64,000 bases of DNA from assembly GCA_002749535.1 (NCBI GenBank), contig MZZL01000376.1:248001-312000 (forward strand). Reading direction: 5' to 3'. This document shows, piece by piece, positions 10,539 to 22,520 of this stretch (position 1 is its first letter; each line of letters begins with the position of its first letter). Source of the stretch: Apophysomyces variabilis. Its lineage: Eukaryota; Mucoromycota; Mucoromycetes; Mucorales; Mucoraceae. The notes below the pieces were generated by a model that worked only from the letters and a program-made list of their open reading frames with translations, ran no database searches and had not been told where the DNA came from. Both the position numbers and the translations under genes were made by a program.

Positions 10539-11808
10539 ATGACAATGGTACATCTATACCGCGCGTCTTTCGTAAATTCAACTGAGAAATATATATTTAG
10601 CTCATTCGGACGGCATCTGGGACGTTGCATGGTCCAAAAACACGAATTATGTAGCCACTGGATCCTCAGATGCAACCGTGAAACTCTGGTAAGTTGCGCT
10701 AGCGGACTGCGTCCTTCCAACGCGGAGACTCATACCATGTGGTTAGGGATGGATCCTCGGGAGAATTAAAGCATGAGCTCACTGGCCATGCTTTAGGCGT
10801 GATTTCAGTGGATGCGAGTAGCGACGGGAAACGTAAGAACTGGCTCTTTTTCTTTTATTTCCACGAGAAACGCGACAGAAAGAAAACTAGAAGACCAACT
10901 AAGAGACGATTATGTAGGTTTGGCGTCAACTTCGATCGATTCCACCATCAAGATCTGGGATCTGGAGAATAACGGCGCGCTAATCAAGACCGTTACGGCC
11001 TCTGCCGCGCAAGCATGGACAGCACGCTTCAGCCCTGATGGACAATATTTAGCAGCCGGTTCACATGATGGTAGCATCTGTTTATACGATGTAGCTTCGG
11101 GCGAAAAGGCACAGAGTCTTCCTACCAAGGATAAATTTCTGATGTGTACAGCTTATGTAAGTCCGTTTTTTATTGCCTCTCTTCGTGGACAAAAGGACAA
11201 TGGGATAACAGGGATTGTCACTTGAACACAGAGCCCGGATGGCAAGTATTTAGCCGGTGGTGCAGAGGACGGTTCCATCTATGTATTTGATATCGAGACG
11301 AATCAGTTAGCACATACTTTGACTGGTAAGTTTACAGTGATTGAGAGGGGGGAGATAAATAACAATGGCTGATATGGTTCTGTATTGGATAGCCCATGCG
11401 ATGGCTGTCCGTACGCTTTCATTTGCTGCTGACAGTCGAACGTTGATCTCGGGCTGTGATGATAAGTATGTGCATGTCTATGATGTATCGCACGGCCAAA
11501 TTGCGTCCGCTTTGGCTGGTCATAACGGCTGGGTATTGAAGGTAGCGGCCAATCCTGACATCAGCAAGCAGCAAGTGGCTAGTGCCTCATCCGACAAAAA
11601 GATTAAAGTCTGGGATCTGGGCATGCGATCAGTATTGGAAACGCAAGAAGTGCACACAGACCAGGTAACTAGTAGAATTTTTCTTTCTTGTCCTCATCTT
11701 TGAATGAATTAGGTATGGGGCCTTGCCTGGAACCCTGAAGGAACCAAATTTGTATCGGTATCTGATGACATGTCAATCAAATGGTTCGCAAGTAGCGGGT
11801 CTTCTTAG
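10539..11808 (+). CDS. SKI8: SKI8/WDR61-like WD40 protein
   Basis: WD40 propeller subunit of the Ski complex, which feeds mRNA to the exosome; in many eukaryotes it also joins the Paf1 complex. The first clear repeat ([21 protein letters not shown]) starts near 10600. Successive exons join in phase at GTAAGT-type donors: [67 protein letters not shown] and [13 protein letters not shown]. The protein ends with ISxDDMS-type sequence ([17 protein letters not shown]) and TAG at 11806-11808. The order and spacing of the repeats follow human WDR61 closely. The 5' end is not resolved: the ATG at 10539 does not splice in phase to the first repeat by any donor I found, so a short upstream exon is probably missing and the start coordinate is provisional. 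Confidence 0.85.
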
Positions 11809-12746
11809 CCACAGCAATACGAGTAACTCTCTATGCTTCTGCTTACAATTGGTATTCGTTGCTTTCTTCCAAGTTCCGTAAAAAATAAAAAGGAAACTGA
11901 TCTGTTCGCTACAAAGGTATGTTCCTGATGGTATGATGCAGCTTGTTACACAAATGATGTTGTTGGCAAAGGACACGATCACTCCCGAACAAAAAGAATT
12001 AGAATATATAAGCTTTCATACCAACCGATGCCCCGTGTTTTGTCCTATGATACTGTTTGAATAGAAGCTTTTTATGCAAAGTATGCAATGTATTTTCTTT
12101 AGCTGCTGTCTGGTTACAGGAGTGTGTAACCGTGAGCATAACCGAAGCAGACAAGATCAAGACTCTCATACGTTAAGCATCTCAGTAATCCCATAATAAT
12201 TCCCTTTCTCAGTGATAGAGGCTTAACATTCTTTTTGGCTTCCCTAGAGAGTTAAGGAGATACTACGAACTACCACCATGTTCATGGTCCGAATCGGCGG
12301 ACTGAGACTGCGCAAACGGATGGCACGGACCATGTTTCAGTGGGCAAACGCAATGTAGACTCCGCAAATATTGCAGTGTGTAGAGAAGCCTCTGAAAAGC
12401 CAGGATTCTGGGCAGATCATATTCCTTTTCATGCTGGAGGCGTTTCTAGAACATGTTCTCTCATTTTAAGATATTAAGTTGCATAGACTTACAGAAGCAT
12501 GGCACAACGGAACAATGTATACTGGCCAGAAAAAGCAGTGGGACGAACTTAGAACAGGTAATCAACAGGTTCAAAGCAGAAAAATTCCATTCATTCGCTA
12601 TGAGAGTGGCGGAAAAAGCGGGAAGATCAGAGTAAATGAACAAGAGCATTGTCTGGAACAACAAGCCACCGTAGTTATCAACCGTGACACAAGACTTAAT
12701 GTGCCACAAATCATTGCTTTACCAAGTCCAAAGAACAGAACATCTG
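11809..12746. other. Intergenic region, no supported gene
   Basis: Contains the SKI8 3' flank and the promoter of the PNPOx-like gene. The frames at 12479-12799 and 12461-12709 show no domain and look like chance. Confidence 0.5.
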
Positions 12747-13743
12747 ATGGCAACATCATCAAGTCCAACCTCACCAAAATCACCTACACTTCTTCCTGAA
12801 GTACCACCACCGTGGTACCCATTGCTAAAGAAGAGTTTCGCGCGAAATTTTTCACGTAACGAAGGCCCAGGTACGTATATCTTATTTTAGAAACAATGGT
12901 TGTGTCTGCAGAGTGCGATTTCTGACACCGAAATCAACCACACAGTCTATGTCTCGATGTCCAACCTTAAACGTTCTGGGGAAGTATCAACACACTGTTT
13001 GCATTTTCAAGCGTTCTTGGAAGATGACTCTCGATTTCTGGAGTTCTTACTTGCAATGAACGATAACCACCTTATGGGTGATGTCAAATCGGATCGCTAT
13101 GCGCAGATATGCTGGTAAAGAAAAAACAAAAAAAAATTGTTCAGCTCCACGCGTTTGTCGGTAACGGTTACGCTCCATAGGATCATGCCCAAATCGAAGG
13201 AATCGTACAAGCTCAAGGGCAAATTTTATATTGCCTCGGCACCGATCCAAGTCACTCGATTTCCTCCGCCAAAATTGCCTACGACTGACTTATCGTCCGT
13301 GGATTATTGGGAGATGGAGAGGGTAAAACAATGGAAAAGTTTGAGTGATCAGGCAAGAGCGATGTTCACTTGGCCATCCTGTAAGTTGCACAGTAGCGAA
13401 TTCTAAGAACTGATCAACAACTATTGCAATAGCTGGCGAAGTTCCAAAATCTGCTCCTGTCTCTTTTACGTGCCAATCGCTCCGATATATGGTTGGATCA
13501 CAGTCATCTGATAATGACAAAACACTGCAGGTTGTTCATGATATTGCTATGGACAATTTTTGCTTGCTTATTTACAAGGTGACGGCAGTAGAACACTACA
13601 ATTACGAGATGTTTCCACCGAGACGAACGGTAAGTTAAAAATGCCTCGTCGTGTCCACTATTGCACGCTGAATGACCGCTTTTATTTCGTGATAGGTCTA
13701 CACGTATTCCAATGGTTGGTCTATGCACGAAGCAAATCCTTAA
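12747..13743 (+). CDS. FMN-binding PNPOx-like protein (Alr4036 family)
   Basis: Split-barrel flavin-binding protein related to pyridoxamine 5'-phosphate oxidase; whether this subfamily makes PLP is not settled. The start MATSSSPTSP (12747) is followed by PWYPLLKKSFARNF, the usual N-terminus. A 75-80 nt intron (donor GTACGT after the codons for EGP, acceptor CACACAG) gives EGPVYVSMSN, continuing to THCLHFQAFLEDD and DVKSDRYAQICW. The next exons give IMPKSKESYKLKGKF, then LSDQARAMFTWPS/SGEVPKSAPVSF, then DNFCLLIYKVTAVEHYNYE and YSNGWSMHEANP with TAA at 13741-13743. The order matches plant and cyanobacterial members (CWYFPxTxEQFR...LW...VNP). An in-frame upstream ATG at 12684 is an alternative start. 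The next gene begins only about 170 bp downstream on the same strand. Confidence 0.8.
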
Positions 13744-13910
13744 ATGCAGAGATCTTACAGCCAATAAACGAACAATGATCGCTACCCAGAAAGTTTGAGA
13801 TCTTGGGGACAACCCTAGTCTGGATACGTATATCCGCGCTGTATCACCCTATTACCTATTCTGTTCCATTTTGGCTTGCGCTAAACTCGGTCCTTGTCCA
13901 TTGCTCTGAA

Positions 13911-16215
13911 ATGAATTCGTTCCTTAGAGAATTGGAATCCTACAGAAAACTAGTTCTGACCTATGAGAATCCTGAACTTTTAGTATGAGACATAACTGTC
14001 CTCATTAGCAACAATGAATTGACTTCCCCATAAGGAACGCGCCCTGGATCTTATTCCTCTTCAACGTCTATATGAAGATGCAGAAAGGAAAATAGAGAAT
14101 AATCAAGGCTCGTCCCTGGATGACGAGATCGTACGGCAGTTATTATATTGGTTCAAGCAAGAATTCTTCACATGGGTAGACCAACCAGAATGTGATTATT
14201 GTCGTGTAAGAAAGAACCGCTTGATTGCATAATAGCTTATAGCGGGTTGCAGGGAAAGACCATCCATACTAGCAACGGAGCGCCAAATGAACAAGAAAGA
14301 AGCCACGATGCCTTTATTGTGGAGATATTCAGATGTTTGACCTGTGGTAACAACACCAGATTTCCTCGATACAAGTAAGCAATTACTTCGGAGATTCTAT
14401 ATGCTGATAGCACGCAGTGATCCTGGTAAATTACTGGAAACGAGAAAGGGTCGATGCGGAGAATGGGCCATTGTATGTAAGAGAAGAAGTAAGGCAACTG
14501 AATCCTGAACAAATCTAGTGCTTTACAGTCTGTTGCCGAGCTATAGGCAAAGAAGCTCGTATGGTAATAGACGAAACAGGTAATGACAGATGTAAGCAGT
14601 GGAGCAAGCATTGATGCGTTTCTTTTCCTGAAGATCACCTTTGGACGGAAATATATTCCGAATTTGAGCAACGGTGGATCCATTGTGACGCTTGCGAAAA
14701 TGCATTTGATCAAGTAAGCATGATGCTCATTTGACAAAACCGATACTCATCTTTCTACTAGCCACTGCTCTACAGTGAAGGCTGGAAGAAGAAATTGACT
14801 TATTGTATAGCATTTTCTGCTGAAGAGGTTGTTGATGTCACAAAAAGGTATAGCCGAGGTTACGGCGAGGTCCTGAACCGCAGAATCCTGGTTGGGGAAA
14901 ACGAACTTGCACAGGTAGAAAACAATTACTGTAACTGAGTTTATTGGAAAATTCTCATCGAATATACCAAAGTGCTTGACTTATATGACTATCCAAAACC
15001 AAGAAGGCTTGGATGAAAATAGAAAACTGGAATTAAGAGCAAGGAGAGCTCATGAAGAAACCGAATTGGAAGAAGCGTGTCGTCGGGTTCATGTCAATGA
15101 TGAAGAACTGCTAGGTCGTCAAAGCGGTAAGATATAAATGGGTACTGGAATATTCCACCTGTTACTTACTAAGGTGATAGGTTCCTTGGAATGGCGCTTG
15201 CTGAGAGGTGAATATGAGAATTCAACTACAGCAGTTGAAGAGTTAGTAGCAGGATATAAGAAAGGTTTGTTCTCCTAAGCTGGGTTATAATGCTGTTAAA
15301 GTTATCCGTTTCTGAACCAATGATGTCCAGACATACTATTCAGTGGAACTACAGAAGGTCTACGACTACTAGGAACTGCCAAAGCACTTTCCATAGCAGA
15401 TGGAAGATCATGCATAAGGCTAACAGAGTCTCGTCCTTCACAATGTGGTGGTATCTACTGTAAACAAGGGGTGGTTTTAACTGCACCTTCGACAAAAGGT
15501 TTTGGAGTTGAGTTCGCATTTCGCATTAGTGGTGTAGATGGCGGTGCTGCTTCGGGAGGCGCAGATGGATTTGCTTTTGTTATACAAGCACAAGGACCTG
15601 ATGCCTTAGGGAATGGTAAGCTTTGCGGATAAACTGCTATTGTTTCCTTTGTAGTACTAAGTGATATAGGCGGATGCGAACTTGGCTATGGTGGAATAGC
15701 GAAGAGGTAGACGGATTACAGCTTTTGTTTGTGTATTTACTCAGCTTTTGTTTTATTTTCGGTTTAGTTTAGCAATTGAGTTTGATACGTACAACAGGTA
15801 TAACCGACAATTGCTTCCGTAATGTATATTTGTAATCTAACTGAAAAGCAATATTACTAGTTCCGATCGTTGCGCGGATCCTTCTGACAACCATATAAGC
15901 ATCCAGGGGCGAGTTCCACCTTCCGTAAACTCTGCTCACCATAACTTTTCTTTGGGACACACATCCCGAATCCCATTGATGGCCAGTGGTGAATGGATCT
16001 ATGTTAGGGTGATCCTATTGATTGAACGCAAAACCGTCCAGGTTGCGCTAAGTCAGGAGCCAGATCAGTACCTTCCAGTCCTCACAGTAAAGCATGTTGA
16101 TTTGCTACAATATGTTAACAACAGCTCAACTGCATGGTTAGGGTTCACTGCAAGTACGGGTGGACTCTCCCAAAATCATGATATTGAATGGACAAATGCG
16201 GTAGTGTATCACTAG
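13911..16215 (+). CDS. PNG1: Peptide:N-glycanase (PNG1) fused to a C-terminal L-type lectin domain
   Basis: Cytosolic deglycosylase that removes N-glycans from misfolded ER-exported glycoproteins. All joins checked keep phase. The core starts [14 protein letters not shown] and continues [16 protein letters not shown] and [17 protein letters not shown]. It then shows the second zinc pair [27 protein letters not shown] (catalytic Cys), MVIDET/DHLWTE (His), [11 protein letters not shown] (Asp), then [11 protein letters not shown] and VDVTKRY. After the family's GRQSG...[10 protein letters not shown] ending there is no stop. The frame continues through ELVAGYKK into an L-type (legume-lectin-like) domain of about 230 residues: [58 protein letters not shown]. 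It ends with TAG at 16213-16215. Animal PNGases have a different C-terminal mannose-binding (PAW) domain and yeast has none. No PUB domain is seen at the N-terminus. The start is the first suitable ATG. Confidence 0.88.
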
Positions 16216-16555
16216 AACCTCGATAGAGTAGACATGCAGTGCCCCTAAGAAACGGAGAGGGGTAATTCATTAGACACACATTTTTACTCTTCCCCGATAA
16301 AGCTGATTTAACACAACTAAAACACGCATGCTAATGCAATTTATGTTTTTCTTTGTCATAATGGTTCTAAGCTGAATTATGAGATGATGGCCGTCTTCCG
16401 TTGTTGAGTTCACGGGAATATTTGTTTGCTTTTCGATTGTAATCCCCTGAACCCCTTTTACTGATAGATTACGAGGTATCTAAAAGGGAGTATGTCTAAA
16501 CGGAGAGATCTTTTTCTTTCCTGGTTCCTTTCTTCTAGAGTTTGATAACGTTGAT

Positions 16556-17608
16556 ATGCGCTCAACCCGATACACTCTACTCTTTTTTTTAATCTTGCAT
16601 TTAACCTTAGGTGAAGGGAAGAGCTACTTAATCAAACGAGGTGAGGTTTCTCTCTCAATGCACGCTAGGCTCTCTTACACTCATTTATTTCTCAGCCGAT
16701 GTAACAGGCAAGGCTTCATTAACATAAAACAGAATCGTACACTTTTTGTACAGATTGTTTTGACCAGTCCAGTTTGAATTAGCGAGTGCGTCGCCTACTG
16801 GTGGTAGTCCACATCCGTCACCCTCTGCTACGGGAGCAGCGAGTCCTGGACCGACGAACCCTCCTGCTGGTGGCCAGCAACAGCCTGGAGCCAACGGGCC
16901 TTCCTCACAACATCCCGGAACATCGCTATCTGGTAATGCTACCCAGGTTAATGCGACGCAGTCTGCTGCTGCCAATGGCAACCCTTTTGCTGGCAAGCCT
17001 ACATCGGCCTCCTTCAGCAATGATATCCCACCAGCCTACCTCACCTGGAAAAAGCCTATTCCTAATCAAACATTTCCACCATTGTATAAGATTGGCGTCT
17101 CCAACATCACTTTTGAGTGGACGGTCGATCCTCAAGTGCTGAAAGTCCAACCCGCTAATCTCACAGTGGCCCTGGCCAATCCACAGAAGCAGACATACAC
17201 TGCAGCGGTTGTACCGGGAACAGCAACAGAAGCGTACTGGGACCTTGCTCATCTACCGCCTGGATCGCCACTGATGGTTGGTTACTATACCGTTTGGGTC
17301 TATGATCAGCGGGGACCCAAGGCGTTTCCAAGCCCAGGTTGGCTGATGCCTGATTCACGTCTTGTGGTCGCTATGTATAGCACCGAAGCTTACGTAGGCA
17401 GGACAGATTGTAAGTTTTGGTTTGCAAGTTATCTCTGTTAACCTAGGCATTAATTCTTACTGTTTTCCTTATTCTCTCAGCTATGTTCTGTCCTACATGC
17501 TATTTAGGTGCTGGATTCTCCTTCCGAGAATCGGTGCTGCCACTAACGACAGCATTCGGCCTAGCTATCCTGACATCCGTCATCATGATTTTATCAATTC
17601 TCTACTAA
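16556..17608 (+). CDS. Secreted/membrane-anchored DUF7137 protein
   Basis: The ATG at 16556 opens a signal peptide (RSTRYTLLFFLILHLTLGEG). An intron with a GTGAGG donor separates it from a Ser/Thr/Pro/Gly-rich stalk (SPTGGSPHPSPSATG) likely to be O-glycosylated. A folded region follows: IPPAYLTWKKPIPNQTFPP, VSNITFEWTVDP, LTVALANPQKQTYTAAV, GYYTVWVYDQRGP and FPSPGWLMPDSRLV. This is the pattern of the fungal DUF7137 family. The last exon, joined in phase after GRTD, has MFCPTCYLGAGFSF and ends in one transmembrane helix (TTAFGLAILTSVIMILSIL) with TAA at 17606-17608. Several NxT/S sequons are present. It is probably a cell-surface or ER-lumen-facing type I membrane protein of unknown function. 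Confidence 0.75.
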
Positions 17609-18539
17609 TTTGTCGACACGCATATGCACTCACATACACACATTCAGTAGCTCTAGCATCCATGCAAACAAAAATAGGACACTTTTCCCTTTGTTTTAAC
17701 TACTTTTTGTTAGACAGTTCATTAAAAGTATGAGGGTTGAGATCAGCTGATCCCCTTGTTACATGTCTCCAACTCGAACGCTAAAGATAAAGAAAAACAT
17801 CGTGGTGGAAATCCCCTAGTATGACGGGATCTGTGATAGCAGTTTTCGACTAGCAGACTTAAAGAGACCATCTGTTTTGGGAGGGTTGTAGAACTTATTC
17901 ATTCCCCTGAACGGCTGAGACAGAATACTTCAGCATGTTGCAATAGGCATTCCACTAGCATCAAGAGAATAGGACAAAATGGAGATCGTCTGTATTCTGC
18001 CTCTCAAATCAGGCGTTATTCATACCACACAAGAAGAAACGCATGAAATCATTGTGGGCTCCTATTTTCGTAGTGGAGACGCTTTGGGTATGAGACAAAT
18101 ATCCAAGACGCGCGGGAATGTCATGCTATAGTGGTGATAATCGTATTACATTCAGTATGAACCGGAGACAACGTAAAAAGGAATCCATATAACTAAGCTT
18201 GGTAAGACTAAGGCTGAGTTTATCAATAACTTGCAGATCCAACTATCCTAGGACAACAATGTTGTCATGTTCCTTGCTGAACGACTAACTTTGTTTCTTC
18301 CAAACATAAACCTGCTTTCGAACGTTTGCAGGGACAAGCTTATTGAACCGTAGGACCTCATTTTTTACGTTCTTAAATGGTCCAAATAAACGAACGCTTC
18401 GCCATATACACGAAACAAGTGGTATTTATCTTCTTTTCCATTTCCTGCTATTTATTATACATAAAGTACAAGGGAAAAAATCAATCATGCAAGATGGAGA
18501 TATGGTGGTTTCTATACAATAGCTATTTTGTGTCTCTGT
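17609..18539. other. Convergent intergenic region
   Basis: Lies between the 3' ends of the DUF7137 gene and the MFS transporter. AT-rich, with no coding frame I can support and no RNA gene recognised. Confidence 0.5.
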
Positions 18540-20230
18540 TTATTTGTAATCAGTCGATGCATTTTCCAGGTCAGCAGGCTTGTCGTTATCGTAGTTTGAT
18601 CCAATATGAGATGTAACAGACTTGGCATCTTGCTTTAGTTCTTCGGTAGCGAATAAGATCTCTATTTGTTCCAACGACAGGCCTTTTGTCTCTGGGTACC
18701 AGAAATAGACCATGGGAATGAAAAGTACGTTTAGGAAAGCAAAGAGTATGTACGTCCAAAAGCCGATGTACTGGAATAACACAGGAGCGATCTCGGCTAC
18801 AATGAAGTTGCCAAGCCAGTTGGCAGCGGTTGAAAATGAGTTGCCTTCAGTAAGACAGTATTAGTCACTTCACAACTGAAACGTTTGACTAGCTCACCTT
18901 TTGCTCGTAAACCAGTGGAGAAGATTTCAGCAGGATAGAGCCAGGCCATCCCAAGCCAACTGGCTCCAAATATGAAATTATATAGCATAGTGAACGCAGC
19001 AGCACCCTTACTACCAGAAGAATAACCATCGTAGCCAGCTTTCTGGCATCCGCCGATGCAAACCAAGGTGATAGTCTGGCCAACCAAGCCCCAAAGCATT
19101 ATTTTTCTACGGCCGACTCTTTCGACGAAGTAAATGGGAAGAAGTGAACCAAGGAGGTACACGATCGAGTCCACACCAGCCATCAACATGGCCATAGCTT
19201 GATCCATGTTCGCTTGCAAAAAGACATTGGTCAAGTAATAGGTTGTCACATCTTTCCATAAAGTTCAGTACAAGCGCATCCTCCGTTACATTTTCTTTTC
19301 GATCGACTTACTGATCCCACAAAGTTGTTGTATCATTTGGCTCAGCATCCCAAGACAGACTCTGTATCGGTTATTGAATTTTCCCTTTGAAAACAACTCC
19401 TTATAGGACGATATGCCTTCGCGACGTTCCAATTCGATACCATCTCTGATTTCCTCGTATTCTGCCACACAGCGTGGATGGTTGACATCGCCATCTGTCC
19501 AGAGCCGGGCAAGCACCTCTTTCGCTTCTTCATGTCTATTGTGAGCCACAAGCCATCGGGGCGTTTCCGGTAAAATGAATGTGCCGATGATGAGAATGAT
19601 GGCAAAGATATTCTGGAAAGCCAGTGGAAATCGCCATGCAAATTCGCCTTGAACAAAATAAAGACCGAACTCAAGCCAATAGGCTATCCCTATTCCGACG
19701 ACGAGTAGACTACATTCAAAGCAAACATGTGCTCCTCTTGACTTTGGAGGAGACACTTCGGATTGGTATACTGGTACCGTAGCTGTATTGATGCCATTGC
19801 CAAAACCAGTGATAATCCGGGCAATGATTGTCATCCCAATATGGACAGTAGCTGTTTGGAGTACGGCCCCAATGATGAGAATAGTACAACCTAATCGAAT
19901 GGTTCGGCGTCGACCCAACGCATCACCCAACCGACCCGTCATCAGCGCACCACACATGCAACCAATTTCATAGAGTGAAACGATAGCCCCTTCCATGGGG
20001 GAGCTGGGCTTTCCATTATCCGGGCCACCCATTAACCGCAAGAAACTCTCATTCGCCACTATACCAGACATTACACCCTATATTTTCAATAACATATCAG
20101 ATCCTAGCCTTTCTTTTTCTTCTTGTTCTTTTTTTTTTTTTTTTACTTGGTCGTAGCCGAAAAGTAAGAAGCCTGTAGCGGCAAGGGTAGTTGATGTGGC
20201 AAACAACGCCTTTCCTTTCAATTTCACCAT
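18540..20230 (-). CDS. MFS sugar transporter (sugar:H+ symporter family)
   Basis: Twelve-span plasma-membrane hexose-type transporter. Exon 1 begins at ATG 20230 (MVKLKGKALFATSTT...GFLLFGYDQ). It splices after a T-rich intron to GVMSGIVANE, restoring the family's GYDQGVMSG signature. The main exon carries GRLGDALGRRRTI, then the PVYQSEVSPPKSRG motif and PETPRWLVAHNRHEEA. After QQLCGI the next exon continues NVTTYYLTNVF, then ERVGRRKIMLWG and SWLGMAWLYPAEIF. The last exon has GNSFSTAANWLGNF and ends with the PETKGLSLEQIE motif, an acidic tail and TAA at 18540-18542. All joins checked keep phase. The substrate cannot be read beyond sugar-type. Confidence 0.9.
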
Positions 20231-22030
20231 TTGATCTTTAAAGACGTCACAAAGGGAAAAGGAGAAAAGGGAAAAAGTAGAAACAGAAACGACTAGTTTT
20301 ACAACGCTGCAGTATTTTTTTTATATACGCAATTGCCAAGTTTTTCCCTCCACGCGTGCGTTTATGTTTGAGCTGCTGCTCTGATTGAAAAGCGTGCTAA
20401 GTTGCGTAAGGAAACCAGATGAACAATGTACTGCACGGAATCGGAGGGAAACAACAGAAACAGAAAACAGATTTGATCATAAAAAGAAGCAGAAAATTAT
20501 CCGAGACAGATGTTCGAACGAAAGGGAAAAATAAACAGCTACACTTGTAACATTGATCTCAATGACATCATTGATTCTAATCTAACGCATGCTACTAAAT
20601 CTAAGCCAGTTGTTTGGTGGGTCACACACACTACACATGCAAACGCGCTAAACTATCGCACTAAAGTGAAGAAAGTTCCGGAACAAGAAATACATTATCA
20701 AGAACTCGAGTCATGTTATCGTCATCGTCATAGCACCATTGATCCCTGCTACCGAAGAAAAGAGAGATATAAACAGTATGGGCTTAAATCCATTCTCTCT
20801 TTTTCTCTCATTCACACTCACAAAGCAATATAATTACAAATAAAGAAGGGAAACATTAATCCTTGTCTTTATTGTGACCCCTTTTGTTCTTTTTATGCAT
20901 GGAGCTAATAGTAAACCTTTTGTGATGATATGTACAGTACATCTGTTCGCTGTCTCGGAGATTTCCATTTGTCTTTTCTTGATAAAAACCTAAAGGTTTT
21001 AAGAGATAGCGACTGTCTATATGCGATAGCCTCCGATCGTTGCTCAATATATGGACACCTCCAGTCGGTTCTAAATATGGAAGTATTTACACTACGCTAC
21101 CCTATCCTACGTTTACACAAATGCTTTTCTACCTGTTTGTGCCTCACTCATCATGGGTAACGAAGCTTACACTCAGATGTGTTTCAGCAGATCAATTGAT
21201 AAACGTTTTCATAAGCTGAAAATTAAGATTCCATATGCCATTCTTCCTATGGTCAGCAGCTACTCAAAGTGTAATTACGTCTACTCATAAAATAGGGCAT
21301 AAGTCTGCATGATGCTGCTAAAATTCATCCTACTGATGTTGTTGAATTTACGTCTCAAGCATGACAAATACTATATTATCTTTGATCCCACTTTTACTTT
21401 TTTTCTCATTTCTATCACTGAAATGGAGCAGATATCCATCGTAAAGTACTTGAGCTACGGAACCTGTGAACGATCCGATGGTGGAGATGCTCAACAATGA
21501 CTTTTCCATTGCTGACATCGGACGTAGCACAAAATGCAGGCTGAGATCACGGGCACGTTTGTCCGGAACAGGTCTATAGGATATGGAATCATTACTGATA
21601 ATAGTTCAATATAATGGGTCACCAACCAGAAAAGGTGTGTTTCATCACCAAAAGGACGGTACGTTATGGGCCCGTCAATCGGTCCTATGATGCGTTACAA
21701 GACGTATGAAGCAGCTGGTTCCATGCATTGATCTAGCTAATCGACCCTGGAATGTTTCATCAGCTAAGAGCCATTCAATGGGATATTCAGATATCGATTT
21801 GTCACTGCTCCATAGAAGCTAGGGGCTGGACTGTTCTTGTTAACGAAGTTGATCTACGGAGATAGGATTTTCCGGAGATAGTCAATAAAAAAGTAGAGTA
21901 CAAATAAAAGTCCGGCGTGTTGTTATTTTTGGGTTCGTCGATCGTCGCTACCATTCTTGGTCACTACGGTAACACACGTACACGCTTTTGCCACCATATC
22001 TTTTAAATCATTACAATTCATTCAGCGACC
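20231..22030. other. Long intergenic region, 1.8 kb
   Basis: No supported gene. Open frames at 20510-20833, 20930-21160 and 21309-21500 lack motifs, splice context and codon structure. The stretch carries the divergent promoters of the MFS transporter and the small gene at 22031. It could hide a non-coding RNA, but I see no structure that identifies one. Confidence 0.45.
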
Positions 22031-22397
22031 ATGATGAAGAGACGGGAACGAACGAATTATGTTAAGAAGAATGAACCCCTGGCCAAAATGACAAATCTAT
22101 TTGACAAAAAGGTTAAGAGTGAGTGTTAACTTCTTGGGTTGCTGTAGGTTGTTGTAGTTAGTTTGCCGTTCTCCTTTTCCTTCTTGCTTTCTAGTTGGGA
22201 TTCTTTTGGATCTAGAAGATGGGTACACAAAATCTAGTGTAGCGTCAATTTGTCAAATCAGTTCATTGGAAAATGATCTGCAAAACGGAAAGACCGAAAG
22301 CGCGCTTTGCGGAATTTCTGCCTGTACTGGATTCCATGGTACGGTGCGCGCTTTTGATTGGAGCCCCCGAATCAGTTGTGTTAGAAAACGCCCATAA
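22031..22397 (+). CDS. Hypothetical small two-exon protein, 96 aa
   Basis: ATG at 22031 opens an 88-nt exon encoding a very basic start (MMKRRERTNYVKKNE). A GTGAGT donor at 22119 and a CTTTCTAG acceptor (22191-22194, after a pyrimidine-rich tract) join it in phase to a second exon that ends with TAA at 22395-22397. The total is exactly 97 codons. The second exon includes LLDLEDGYTKSSVASICQ and ends RISCVRKRP. No known domain is visible. Good splice signals and intact phase favour a real gene, but its position 124 bp ahead of MPG1 means it could instead be part of a transcribed promoter region. Confidence 0.35.
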
Positions 22398-22520
22398 ATA
22401 AGTCTAACATTGATTAGCGCGTTTTCTTCTCCTACTTTCTCTCTCTCTCAATCCTTTTCGCTTTCTTCCTTGGTCTATCACTGTCTATCCTTTCATTCAC
22501 TTTAATCCTATATATCACTC

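Noticed and set aside
12900..13050. Apparent frameshift in the FMN-binding PNPOx-like gene
   Set aside because: Reading the exon in the frame suggested by the most obvious acceptor gives a break before QAFLEDD. Using the CACACAG acceptor further downstream keeps one frame from EGP through YVSMSN to QAFLEDD, so no frameshift is needed.
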